Of a stretch of 15,647 bases of DNA, positions 6,843 through 14,800 are shown one piece after another. The position numbers and the translations under genes were made by a program. Under the pieces are notes generated by a model, which worked only from the letters and a program-made list of their open reading frames with translations, did no database searches and had not been told where the DNA came from. The stretch comes from DASSFZ01 sp036514635. Its GTDB lineage: Bacteria; Chloroflexota; Anaerolineae; Fen-1058. The stretch covers positions 1-15,647 of the forward strand of contig DATBWU010000147.1 in NCBI GenBank assembly GCA_036514635.1, read 5' to 3'. Each line of letters starts with the position of its first letter. Within the stretch, counting starts at the first letter, position 1.

Positions 6843-6994
6843 CCATCCGCTTCCATCCGCTCATCCGCTCATCCGTTTCTATCCGTTTGTCCGCTTTAGA
6901 GTCCGTCGACAGCCCATCCGCTTGTCCGACCCGCCCTCGCGCGAAGCGCGGGGGTTCGCCGAAGGCAATCCGTTGATGACCATCCGTTGGCCGC
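6843..6994. repeat. Degenerate ATCCG repeats with inserted hairpin, divergent intergenic region
   Basis: This fills most of the 293-bp gap between tsaE and the divergent phosphoesterase gene. From 6843 to 6928 there are repeated catccgct, catccgtt and tgtccgctt blocks related to the 34-bp units at 6151-6252, including tccgtcgacagcccatccg. The pattern breaks at about 6929, where a GC-rich hairpin occurs (6934-6942 pairs with 6946-6954, nine pairs including one G-T wobble, loop GAA). It resumes with atccgttgatgaccatccg at about 6968. I see no convincing promoter for the plus-strand gene. Confidence 0.7.
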
Positions 6995-7054
6995 TATGCA
7001 AATCGTCCGATTCATGATAAACTCATCTTGGTCGTTATTTTGTCCAATCGGTCC

Positions 7055-7792
7055 ATGCGCTATTTGATCGTTTCAGATATCCACGCCAATCTAGTCGCGC
7101 TCGACGCAGTGCTGCAAGACGCGGGACACTTCGACGCCATCTGGTGCCTGGGCGACGTAATTGGCTACGGGCCAGACCCCAACGAATGCGTCGCCCGCTT
7201 GCGCGAGTTTCCACACATCTGCCTGTCAGGCAACCACGACTGGGCCGCGCTCGGCAAGCTCGACCTGCGCGGCTTCAACGCCGAGGCGCGCATTTCCGCC
7301 GAATGGACCGCGCAGCAACTCGACCCGTCGACGCGCGCCTACCTGCAAGCCCTGCCGCCGTCGCGCGTCGAAGCCGGTTATACGTTGGCACACGGCAGCC
7401 CGCGCCAGCCGATCTGGGAATACATCCTCGATCCGGTGACCGCCGAACTGAACTTCAGCGCCTTCGTCACGGTCGCGTGCTTCGTCGGCCACACGCACAT
7501 CCCGGTGGTCTATCATCTGCCGGACGGCGCGACCGGCCCGCACAATTGCGAGCCGCGCACGCCGCAGTGGAATCAACCGATCCATCTGAACAGCGGACGG
7601 TGGATCGTCAACCCGGGCAGTGTCGGCCAGCCGCGCGACGGCAACCCCGATTCATCTTACACAATTCTCGACCGTGAGAACAACGTCCTGGAATACCGCC
7701 GCGTCCGGTATCCCATTCAGGAAACGCAACGCCGCATGCGCAAGCATGGCTTCCCGGCCCGCCTGATCGAGCGGCTGGCAAAAGGTCATTGA
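7055..7792 (+). CDS. Calcineurin-like metallophosphoesterase
   Basis: A 245-residue protein read from ATG 7055, where the conserved strand MRYLIVSDIHANLVAL begins. A TTG nine codons earlier is in frame but unlikely; neither start has a strong ribosome site. The full two-metal phosphoesterase motif set is present: DIH (D8, H10), GDVIGYGPDPNEC (D34), GNHD (N60, H61), a His in AHGSPR (H113), and GHTHIP (H146, H148). The YGPDPNEC form is typical of the YfcE/MJ0936-like group of small bacterial phosphodiesterases. The substrate cannot be told. It is probably soluble, as no signal or membrane helix is seen. It starts the plus-strand series, 101 bp before glmU. Confidence 0.9.
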   Translation: MRYLIVSDIHANLVALDAVLQDAGHFDAIWCLGDVIGYGPDPNECVARLREFPHICLSGNHDWAALGKLDLRGFNAEARISAEWTAQQLDPSTRAYLQALPPSRVEAGYTLAHGSPRQPIWEYILDPVTAELNFSAFVTVACFVGHTHIPVVYHLPDGATGPHNCEPRTPQWNQPIHLNSGRWIVNPGSVGQPRDGNPDSSYTILDRENNVLEYRRVRYPIQETQRRMRKHGFPARLIERLAKGH

Positions 7793-7883
7793 CCGGGCCG
7801 TATCGTTCTCCATTAAATGCACCCGAGTCCTATCATCCCACACCGGTCGCTCAACCGTCGCTCACGTCCTGGTCGTTCTATGC

Positions 7884-7888
7884 GGAGG
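7884..7888 (+). promoter_or_regulatory. Strong ribosome binding site of glmU
   Basis: GGAGG five bases before a GTG codon at 7894. This decides the glmU start against in-frame upstream codons that would begin inside the preceding gene's stop. Confidence 0.75.
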
Positions 7889-7893
7889 ACTTT

Positions 7894-9240
7894 GTGAAAC
7901 TGGCAACCGTTATTCTGGCCGCCGGCCAGGGTACGCGCATGAAAACCGAATGGCCGAAGGTTCTGCATCCCATCGCCGGCCGCCCGATGGTCTCGTATGT
8001 CATTCACACCTCCATCGCGCTGGGCGATGAGCGCCCGACACTCGTCGTCGGTTATCGCGCTGACCAGGTCCGCGCGGCGATCGGCGATCGCGTCGCGTAT
8101 GTCGATCAGCCTCAGCAGCTCGGCACCGGCCACGCCGTGATGCAGGCCCGAGCCGCGCTCCACGGCCACAGCGATGTCGTCCTGGTGTTATACGGCGATA
8201 CGCCGTTCGTCCGCGTGGAGACGCTGCGCGCCATGCTCGACACACACGCCGAGAACAACGCGACCATCACCTTGCTCACCTTCCGCCCGCCCGACCCGCT
8301 GCGCTACGGGCGCATCGTCCGCAGTGGATCGGGGCGCGTGGTGAATATCGTCGAATACAAAGAGGCCACGCCGGAGCAGCTCACCATTCGCGAAGTCAAC
8401 TCCGGCATCTTGTGTTTCCAGGCCGGCTGGCTGTGGTCGCATCTCGATCAACTTCAGCCCCGGCATGGCCACGGCGAATACTATCTGACCGATCTGGTCG
8501 CGCTGGCCGCGTCCGAGCACCAGGCGATCGCCACGCGCGAGGCCACCCCCGAGGAAGTCGCGGGCATCGACGATCGCGTGCGCCTGGCCTGGGCGGAGGC
8601 GCTGATGCGCACACGCATCGCCGAGCAGTTGATGCTATCCGGCGTGACACTGATCGACCCGGCGACAATCACGATCAGCGCTGAGGCCATCATCGAGCCG
8701 GATACGACGATCTTCCCCGGCACGCACATTCAGGGCCACACGCGCATCGGGCGCAACTGCCAGATCGGGCCGAACACGATCGTGCGCGACAGCGTCATCG
8801 GGGACAATTGCCGCGTGCTCGCCTCGGTGATCGAAGAGACAACCATTGAGGAGAACGTGACCGTCGGGCCGTTCGCGCACACGCGCAAAGGCGCATACCT
8901 GGAGCGCGATGTCGAGTTGGGCAATTACGCCGAGGTCAAGAATAGCCGGCTCGGCGCGGGCACGAAGTCGCATCACTTCTCGTACCTGGGCGACGCGACG
9001 CTGGGCAAGAAGGTCAACGTCGGTGCAGGGACGATCACCTGCAACTACGACGGCTCCGCCAAGTTCCCGACCGTGATCGGCGACAACGCCTTCATTGGCA
9101 GCGACACGCTGCTGGTCGCACCGGTGACCGTCGGCGCAGGTGCAAAGACCGGCGCGGGCTCGGTCGTCACGCATGACGTGCCCGACGGCGCGGTCGTGTA
9201 CGGCGTGCCGGCCCGCCCGTCGCAAGCAAAAAAGGCTTGA
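7894..9240 (+). CDS. glmU: Bifunctional GlmU (GlcN-1-P acetyltransferase / GlcNAc-1-P uridyltransferase)
   Basis: A 448-residue protein making UDP-GlcNAc for cell-wall and glycan synthesis. The start is GTG 7894 behind GGAGG. The N-terminal nucleotidyltransferase domain (about 1-225) has LAAGQGTRM (8-16), QLGTGHA (75-81), YGDTPF (100-105) and EVNSGI (167-172). It is followed by the DRVRLAWAE linker helix and a left-handed beta-helix of hexapeptide repeats (about 250-440). The acetyltransferase site shows TKSHHFSYLGDA, whose second His (about 361) aligns with the E. coli catalytic His363, then GAGTITCNYDG. Length and motifs indicate both activities are intact. Confidence 0.96.
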   Translation: MKLATVILAAGQGTRMKTEWPKVLHPIAGRPMVSYVIHTSIALGDERPTLVVGYRADQVRAAIGDRVAYVDQPQQLGTGHAVMQARAALHGHSDVVLVLYGDTPFVRVETLRAMLDTHAENNATITLLTFRPPDPLRYGRIVRSGSGRVVNIVEYKEATPEQLTIREVNSGILCFQAGWLWSHLDQLQPRHGHGEYYLTDLVALAASEHQAIATREATPEEVAGIDDRVRLAWAEALMRTRIAEQLMLSGVTLIDPATITISAEAIIEPDTTIFPGTHIQGHTRIGRNCQIGPNTIVRDSVIGDNCRVLASVIEETTIEENVTVGPFAHTRKGAYLERDVELGNYAEVKNSRLGAGTKSHHFSYLGDATLGKKVNVGAGTITCNYDGSAKFPTVIGDNAFIGSDTLLVAPVTVGAGAKTGAGSVVTHDVPDGAVVYGVPARPSQAKKA

Positions 9241-9499
9241 ACCGCCAAGTCGCGAAGAACGCGAAGAGATCTGGAATTCCTTGCAGTATTTACCCTCCAG
9301 GTCACTAGTGCTCCTGGGCTTAAATGAGCCAATGGTTGTCACTCTGAGCGAAGCGAAGAGTCTCGGCACTATGGGCGGGATGCTTCGCTCCGCTCAGCAT
9401 GACAAACCGTTGGGGTATTTCCGCCGCGATGTACTAGCGGGCTGGCCGGAAGACCAGCCCACAGCACAGCAAACTTAGCGCTCTTCGCGCCTTCGCGGT
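9241..9499. repeat. Repeat-filled intergenic region with nested inverted repeats
   Basis: The 279-bp gap between glmU and the CNNM gene holds no gene. Its edges form an imperfect inverted repeat: accgccaagtcgcgaagaac... at 9241-9262 against the reverse complement of 9478-9499, with 18 of 22 positions identical. It encloses a second palindromic element (9328-9418) and a short hairpin, gggctgg/ccagccc at 9439-9445 and 9454-9460. Both repeat sequences look like the cgaagcgaagag-type interspersed repeats found in many bacterial genomes, so nested insertion is plausible. No T-run follows the stems. Confidence 0.6.
9328..9418. repeat. Imperfect palindromic element (CTGAGCGAAGCGAAGAG type)
   Basis: The core runs from tgtc at 9337 to gaca at 9404. 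The left arm tgtcactctgagcgaagcga pairs with the right-arm reverse complement tgtcatgctgagcggagcga, with few mismatches. The similarity continues outward with a one-base shift through ccaa(t/c)ggtt, so about 90 bp is involved. An RNA copy would form a long imperfect hairpin. Without a coding capacity it is a REP/MITE-like repeat. Confidence 0.65.
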
Positions 9500-9519
9500 A
9501 AAGTAGCGTTGTTAGCAGC

Positions 9520-10884
9520 ATGAACCCTCAAGTTGGTAACGAACTGATTCTCCTGGCGATCCTGATCGCGCTGAATGCGTTCTTCGCCGCGTCGGAGATC
9601 GCCGTGATCAGCGTCCCCAAGTTGCGCCTGAAGCAACTCATCGAAGAAGGCAACAAAACGGCGGCGGTCCTGTTCCACCTGTCCGACGACTCCAGCCGTT
9701 TCCTGGCGACCATTCAGGTGTGCATTACGCTGATGGGCTTCCTGGCGTCGGCATCCGCCGCCGTCAACCTGTCGGGCGACGTGGCCGATTTCATCGGCCG
9801 GCTGCCCATCGACGGGATCGCCGTATCGGCGCACGGCATCGCCATCGCGCTGATCACGATCCTCTTAACCGGCGTGAGCCTGGTGTTCGGCGAGCTCGCG
9901 CCCAAGTCCATCGCACTGGCGCACAGCGAGCGCATCGCACTCGCGGTCGCGCGCCCGATCGATTTCCTGGCGCGCGCGGCCGGGCCGCTGGTGCGCTTCC
10001 TGGTCTGGGCGACGAACCTGATCGCGAAACCGTTCGGCGGCAAGCCGCGCCGGGGTATGCCCATCGTCACCGCGGAAGAGATCAAGACACTGGTCGATGC
10101 CGGGCAGGAAGGCGGCGTGCTCGAAGAAAACGAGAAAGACATGATCTACTCGGTCTTCGAGATTGCCGACACGCTGGCGCGCGAGGTCATGGTTCCGCGC
10201 ATCGACGTGGTCGCGCTGGATGCCGACACACCGCTGTTGGAAGCCACCGACGTGGCGATCCGCTACGGGCACTCGCGCATCCCCGTGTACGAAGAAACGG
10301 TCGATCACATCGTCGGCATCTTGTACGCCAAAGACCTGCTCAAAGTGCTGCGCCAGCAGGGCCGCTCGGGCAGCGACAGCGTGCGCCTGACGAACCTCGC
10401 TCGCCCGGCGTACTTCGTGCCCGAAACGAAGAAGGTCGATGAGTTGCTGAAGGAACTTCAGCTGCGCCGCGTGCACATGGCGATCGTCATCGACGAGTAC
10501 GGCGGCACGGCCGGCCTGGTCACCATCGAAGACCTCCTGGAAGAGATCGTCGGCGAGATTCGCGACGAGTACGACGAGTCGGAAGAGCCGATGATCAAGC
10601 CGCTGGGTGGGGACGAGTACGACGTCGACGCGCGCACGCTCATCGACGATGTGAATGAGTTACTGGAAGTCAAACTGTCCGACGACGAAAGCGATACGCT
10701 GGGCGGCTTCATCTATAACCAATTGGGCCGCGTGCCCACGCCGGGCGAGGCCGTCGAGGTGGAAGGCGTGCACATGCAGGTGCTGAGCGTGAAGGATCGG
10801 CGCATTGGCAAGATTCGCGTGAAGCGTGCAGCGCCCGCGCCTGCACCATCCGACGCGCGCAACGGCGCAGAAGAAAAGGCCTGA
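9520..10884 (+). CDS. CNNM/CorC (HlyC/CorC) family membrane protein with CBS pair
   Basis: A 454-residue hemolysin-family transporter-like protein. The N-terminal CNNM membrane domain (about 1-190) has helices near 8-24, 62-84, 104-124 and 150-168, and the family motif GELAPKSIAL (124-133). Next are REVMVPRIDVVAL (221-233) and two CBS domains (about 215-275 and 285-345), with HSRIPVYEE and DEYGGTAGLVTIEDLLEE. The C-terminal CorC_HlyC domain covers about 357-435. The last 20 residues are an Ala/Pro-rich tail. Members are linked to Mg2+ or Co2+ export or homeostasis and nucleotide sensing by CBS domains; the name hemolysin is historical. ATG 9520 has a weak ribosome site. It lies 72 bp before recO. 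Confidence 0.93.
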   Translation: MNPQVGNELILLAILIALNAFFAASEIAVISVPKLRLKQLIEEGNKTAAVLFHLSDDSSRFLATIQVCITLMGFLASASAAVNLSGDVADFIGRLPIDGIAVSAHGIAIALITILLTGVSLVFGELAPKSIALAHSERIALAVARPIDFLARAAGPLVRFLVWATNLIAKPFGGKPRRGMPIVTAEEIKTLVDAGQEGGVLEENEKDMIYSVFEIADTLAREVMVPRIDVVALDADTPLLEATDVAIRYGHSRIPVYEETVDHIVGILYAKDLLKVLRQQGRSGSDSVRLTNLARPAYFVPETKKVDELLKELQLRRVHMAIVIDEYGGTAGLVTIEDLLEEIVGEIRDEYDESEEPMIKPLGGDEYDVDARTLIDDVNELLEVKLSDDESDTLGGFIYNQLGRVPTPGEAVEVEGVHMQVLSVKDRRIGKIRVKRAAPAPAPSDARNGAEEKA

Positions 10885-10956
10885 TCAAGTTCCGCGCGGG
10901 TCTCCCGGCCCCGTTGACCCATCGACCGAAGGTTTCGCCGGTCACGTGAAAGAGAC

Positions 10957-11757
10957 ATGCCCGATCGCCAACGCCTGTATCGAACCGAAGCGATTGTCTT
11001 GCGTCGCGCCGATCTGGGCGAGGCCGACCGGCTGTTGACACTGCTCACGCCGGAGCGCGGCAAGCTGCGCGTCATCGCCAAGGGTGTGCGCAAGATCGCC
11101 AGCCGCAAGAGCGGTCACGTCGAGCTATTCAACCGCGTCAGCCTGCTCATGGCCAGGGGACGCGGCGAACTCGACATCGTGTCGCAGGCGGAGACGATCG
11201 AGGCATCGCGCCCGCTGCGCGACGATCTGCTCCGCTCGACGTACGCCCACTACGCCGCCGAGCTGATCGAGCGCTTCGCCGAGGAGGGCACGGCCCAGCC
11301 GGAACTGTTCGACCTGATGGTCGACGGGCTGGCCTGGTTCTCGACCGCGTCCGATCTGGCGCTGGCCGCGCGCTACTTCGAGCTACGCCTGCTCACGCTG
11401 GCCGGCTTTCAGCCGCAGGTGTTCCGCTGTGTCGCAGGCGGCGAGCCGCTCGGCGAGATCAAGGACGACGAAACATACGGCTGGAGTCCGGGCGAAGGCG
11501 GCGCGCTTTGCCCGCATCACGCCGAGAATCGGGCCGACATCAGCCGCCTGTCGCTCGGCGCGCTGAAAGTCTTGCGGCACGCCATGCGCAGCGACTATCA
11601 TTCGTTCGTCGCGCTGCAACTGCGCCCGAGTGTGGCGTATGAGGTGGAGCAGGCGATGCAGCGCTACCTGAACTACGTCCTGGAGCGCAAGTCGAAGTCG
11701 ATGGAATTCATCAACCTGCTTCGTCGTGAACAGATCAGTAAGTCAGTCGGTCAGTGA
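10957..11757 (+). CDS. recO: DNA repair and recombination mediator RecO
   Basis: A 266-residue RecO, which with RecR loads RecA onto SSB-coated DNA in the RecFOR pathway. The N-terminal OB fold shows YRTEAIVLRRADLGEADRLL and LTPERGKLRVIAKGVRK, followed by the KSGHVELFN strand. The C-terminal helical domain contains the region that usually has two CX2C pairs. Here it reads CVAGG (C158, second Cys replaced by Gly161) and LCPHH (C185, fourth position His188), so classic four-Cys zinc binding is lost. The last eight residues, ISKSVGQ and the preceding Gln, are encoded by the start of a CAGT repeat tract, so the native C-terminus may once have been different. AAAGAG lies just before the ATG. glyQS follows, a common order. 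Confidence 0.92.
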   Translation: MPDRQRLYRTEAIVLRRADLGEADRLLTLLTPERGKLRVIAKGVRKIASRKSGHVELFNRVSLLMARGRGELDIVSQAETIEASRPLRDDLLRSTYAHYAAELIERFAEEGTAQPELFDLMVDGLAWFSTASDLALAARYFELRLLTLAGFQPQVFRCVAGGEPLGEIKDDETYGWSPGEGGALCPHHAENRADISRLSLGALKVLRHAMRSDYHSFVALQLRPSVAYEVEQAMQRYLNYVLERKSKSMEFINLLRREQISKSVGQ

Positions 11758-11855
11758 ACAGTGATCACTGCCTCACTGATCACTGCCTCACTGCTTACTG
11801 GTTACTGCTTCACTGATCACTGGTTACTGCTTCACTGCTCACTGGTCACTGTCAC
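11733..11855. repeat. CAGTNNN heptad-type repeat tract, recO end to glyQS
   Basis: Short degenerate repeats of 7 to 8 bp cover this stretch. Left of a perfect 12-bp palindrome cagtgatcactg (11759-11770) they read CAGT; to its right they read CACTG or TACTG, the same unit on the other strand. Within the right part are a 15-bp tandem pair (11762-11776 and 11777-11791) and a 22-bp tandem pair (11797-11818 and 11819-11840, one mismatch). The first 25 bases encode the end of RecO. Resembles the short tandem heptamer repeats (STRR) described in cyanobacteria. The two halves could pair as an imperfect hairpin downstream of recO. Confidence 0.8.
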
Positions 11856-11891
11856 AACTTGGCGAAGACAAACCACTCCACAGGTTAACTC

Positions 11892-14800
11892 GTGCCACAG
11901 CCTCTCTCTTTCCAACACGTCGTCCTCAAACTGCTCGACTTCTGGGCTGGCCGGGGTTGTTTGATCTGGCAGCCGTACAACGTGCAAGTCGGCGCGGGCA
12001 CGATGAATCCCGCCACCTTCTTGCGCGTCTTGGGGCCGGAGCCGTGGCGCGTCGCCTACATCGAGCCGTCGATCCGGCCCGACGACGGCCGCTACGGCGA
12101 CAACCCGAACCGGATGCAGATGCACACGCAGTTACAGGTGATCCTGAAGCCCGATCCGGGCAACCCGCAGGAACTGTATCTCGACAGCCTGGCGGCGATC
12201 GGCATCGAGCGCGACAAGCACGACATTCGCTTTGTCGAAGATAACTGGGAATCGCCCGCGCTTGGCGCGTGGGGACTGGGCTGGGAAGTCTGGCTCGATG
12301 GACTAGAGATCACGCAGTTCACCTACTTCCAGCAGGCGGGCGGTATCGTGCTCGATCCGGTGTCGGTCGAGCTCACCTACGGCCTGGAACGTATCGTGAT
12401 GTTTCTGCAAGACCGGCGCAGCGTATGGGACATCGACTACGACGGCCGGCTGACTTACGGCGATGTATTCCTGCGCTCCGAGGTCGAGCACAATATTTAC
12501 AACTACGAACTGGGCGATGTCGATCGGTTGCAGCAGATGAACGCGCTGTACGAGGCCGAAGCGAAAGCCGCGCTGGCGCACCAACCGCCGCTCGTCGTGC
12601 CCGCGCACGATTACATCCTGAAGTGCTCGCACACATTCAACCTGCTCGACGCGCGCGGCGCGATCGGCGTGACCGAGCGAGCGAGTTACTTCGCCCGCAT
12701 GCGCGACCTGGCCCGGCAAGTGGCGGCGGCTTACCTCGAACAGCGGCAGCAGATGGAATTCCCCTGGTTCAAGGAACAACCAGTAATCAGTAAGCAGTTA
12801 TCAGTCGGCAGTGTCGCCCAGCCAACCAGCCAACCAGCCAATCAACCACCCAACCAGCCAACTCTATTCGTATTGGAAATCGGCACCGAAGAACTCCCTG
12901 CCGGTGATGTGAGCAGCGCGCTGGAACAACTGAAAACGGCATTCCCCGCATTCCTCAAAGAGCACAAACTTGAAGCGGCTCAGGAGACGATGTTCCTTCC
13001 GCTCGGTACGCCGCGCCGGCTGGCATTGCTCGCCACCATCGCACCGCGCCAGCCCGACGAGGAGGTAGAAGTCAAAGGCCCTCCGCGCGACAGAGCCTTC
13101 GACCAGAACGGCAAGCCAACCAAAGCCGCCGAAGGCTTCGCCAAAGGGCAAGGCGTACCGGTGAGCGAACTCAAGCCGTACAGTGGCGATGATCGTTACG
13201 TGGGCGTGACGAAGCAAATCGTCGGTCGCCCGGCGCTTGGGGTGTTAGCCGAGAACCTGCCCGCCCTGATCGCTTCGCTCAAATTCGGAAAGACGATGCG
13301 TTGGAACGCCAGCAACGTCGCCTTCAGCCGGCCCATCCGCTGGATCGTCGCGCTACTGGGCGATCAAGTTGTACCGTTCGAGTACGCGGGCGTGAGCAGC
13401 GGTCGCGTCACGCGCGGCACACGCACTGCTGGATCGCCGGACATCAGCGCCGGCTCTGCCGACGATTATCTCGACGTTCTCAAGCGAGCGAGCATCATCG
13501 CCGGTTTCGAGGCACGCCGATCGGTTATAAGCGATCAGGTCAAGGCCACTGCTGCAAAAGCAGGCGGATCGGTCCCCGACGATCCGAGCCTGCTTGAAGA
13601 AGTCACCAATCTGGTTGAGCAACCCACGGCCCTGCTCGGCACGTTCGAGGAGAAGTATCTAGCGTTGCCCCAAGACGTGCTGATCACCGTCATGAAAAAG
13701 CACCAGCGCTACTTCCCCGTGACCAACCATCAAACCAACCAACTAACAAACCGCTTCATTACCATCCGCAACGGCGACTCAACGCATCTCGACATCGTGA
13801 AACAGGGCAACGAAAATGTGCTGCGCGCGCGCTACGCCGACGCTGAATACTTCTTCAAGCGCGACACACAGAAGAAACTCGAAGAGTATTTGCCGCGACT
13901 CGGCACACTGACCTTCCAGGCCAAGCTCGGATCGATGCTCGATCGCGTGAAGCGCGTCGAGGCGCTCACGCCGAAGATCGCGGCGATGCTCGACCTGAGC
14001 AGTGACGAGCTTAAGGTTGCTCAGCGCGCCGCGCATCTGTGCAAGGCCGACCTGGTGACGCAGATGGTGATCGAGTTCACTTCGCTGCAAGGCGTGATAG
14101 GACGCGAGTATGCGCTCATCTCCGGCGAAAGCCAGGCCGTGGCCGTTGCCATCTTCGAGCACTATCTACCGCGCTACGCAGGCGATGGGCTGCCCGGGTC
14201 AAAGGCAGGTGTAGCGGTCGGGCTTGCCGATCGGTTGGATAGCCTGGTGGGCCTGTTTGCGATCGGGCTTGCGCCGACCGGCTCCGCCGATCCGTGGGCG
14301 CTGCGCCGCGCCGCGCTCGGCATCGTGCAGGTGCTGCTCGAACGACAGATTCCGTTCTCGCTGCGAGACGGGCTGCGGCTCGCCGCCGACAATCAACCGG
14401 TGAAGGTCGAAGACAAAATCATCGACGAGGTGATCACCTTCATCACCGGGCGCCTGCGCGTCGTGCTGCTCGATCAGGGCTTGCGTTACGACGCCGTCGA
14501 TGCGGTGCTGGCCATGCAGTCCGGCGACCCGTATCACGCCGCGCGCGAAGCGTCGGCGCTGGCAACCTGGATGCAGGAACCTGACTGGAACGACGTGCTG
14601 TCGAACTACTCGCGCTGCGTGCGCATCACGCGCGATTTGAAAGAACGGCTGCCGCTCGATACGCGCGCCGACTCCGAACCGGCGACGGTGGCCCTGCGCC
14701 AGGTCTACGACCGAGCAGCGGCGAAGGTCAAGGCGCAGCCCGACGTGAACACACTGCTGACTGAGCTGCGCGGCATGAAGGATACGATCTTCACGTTCTT

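Noticed and set aside
6987..7020. Promoter for the phosphoesterase gene (TTGGCC with a GATAA-like -10)
   Set aside because: Spacing of more than 20 bp and weak boxes; not supportable.
7789..7893. Upstream start for GlmU giving 35 extra residues
   Set aside because: The family N-terminus begins at the GTG at 7894, which has a strong GGAGG; the extra residues have no similarity to GlmU.
8635..9369. Long minus-strand open frame opposite glmU
   Set aside because: A GC-rich shadow of glmU with Arg/Asp/Val-rich low-information translation.
9439..9460. Hairpin as rho-independent terminator of glmU
   Set aside because: Seven-pair stem but followed by acagcacagc rather than a T-run.
11733..11855. 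Possible tandem operator or iteron origin
   Set aside because: Units vary between 7 and 8 bp, change orientation, and recur as coding sequence in glyQS. No replication gene is nearby. They fit degenerate interspersed repeats better.
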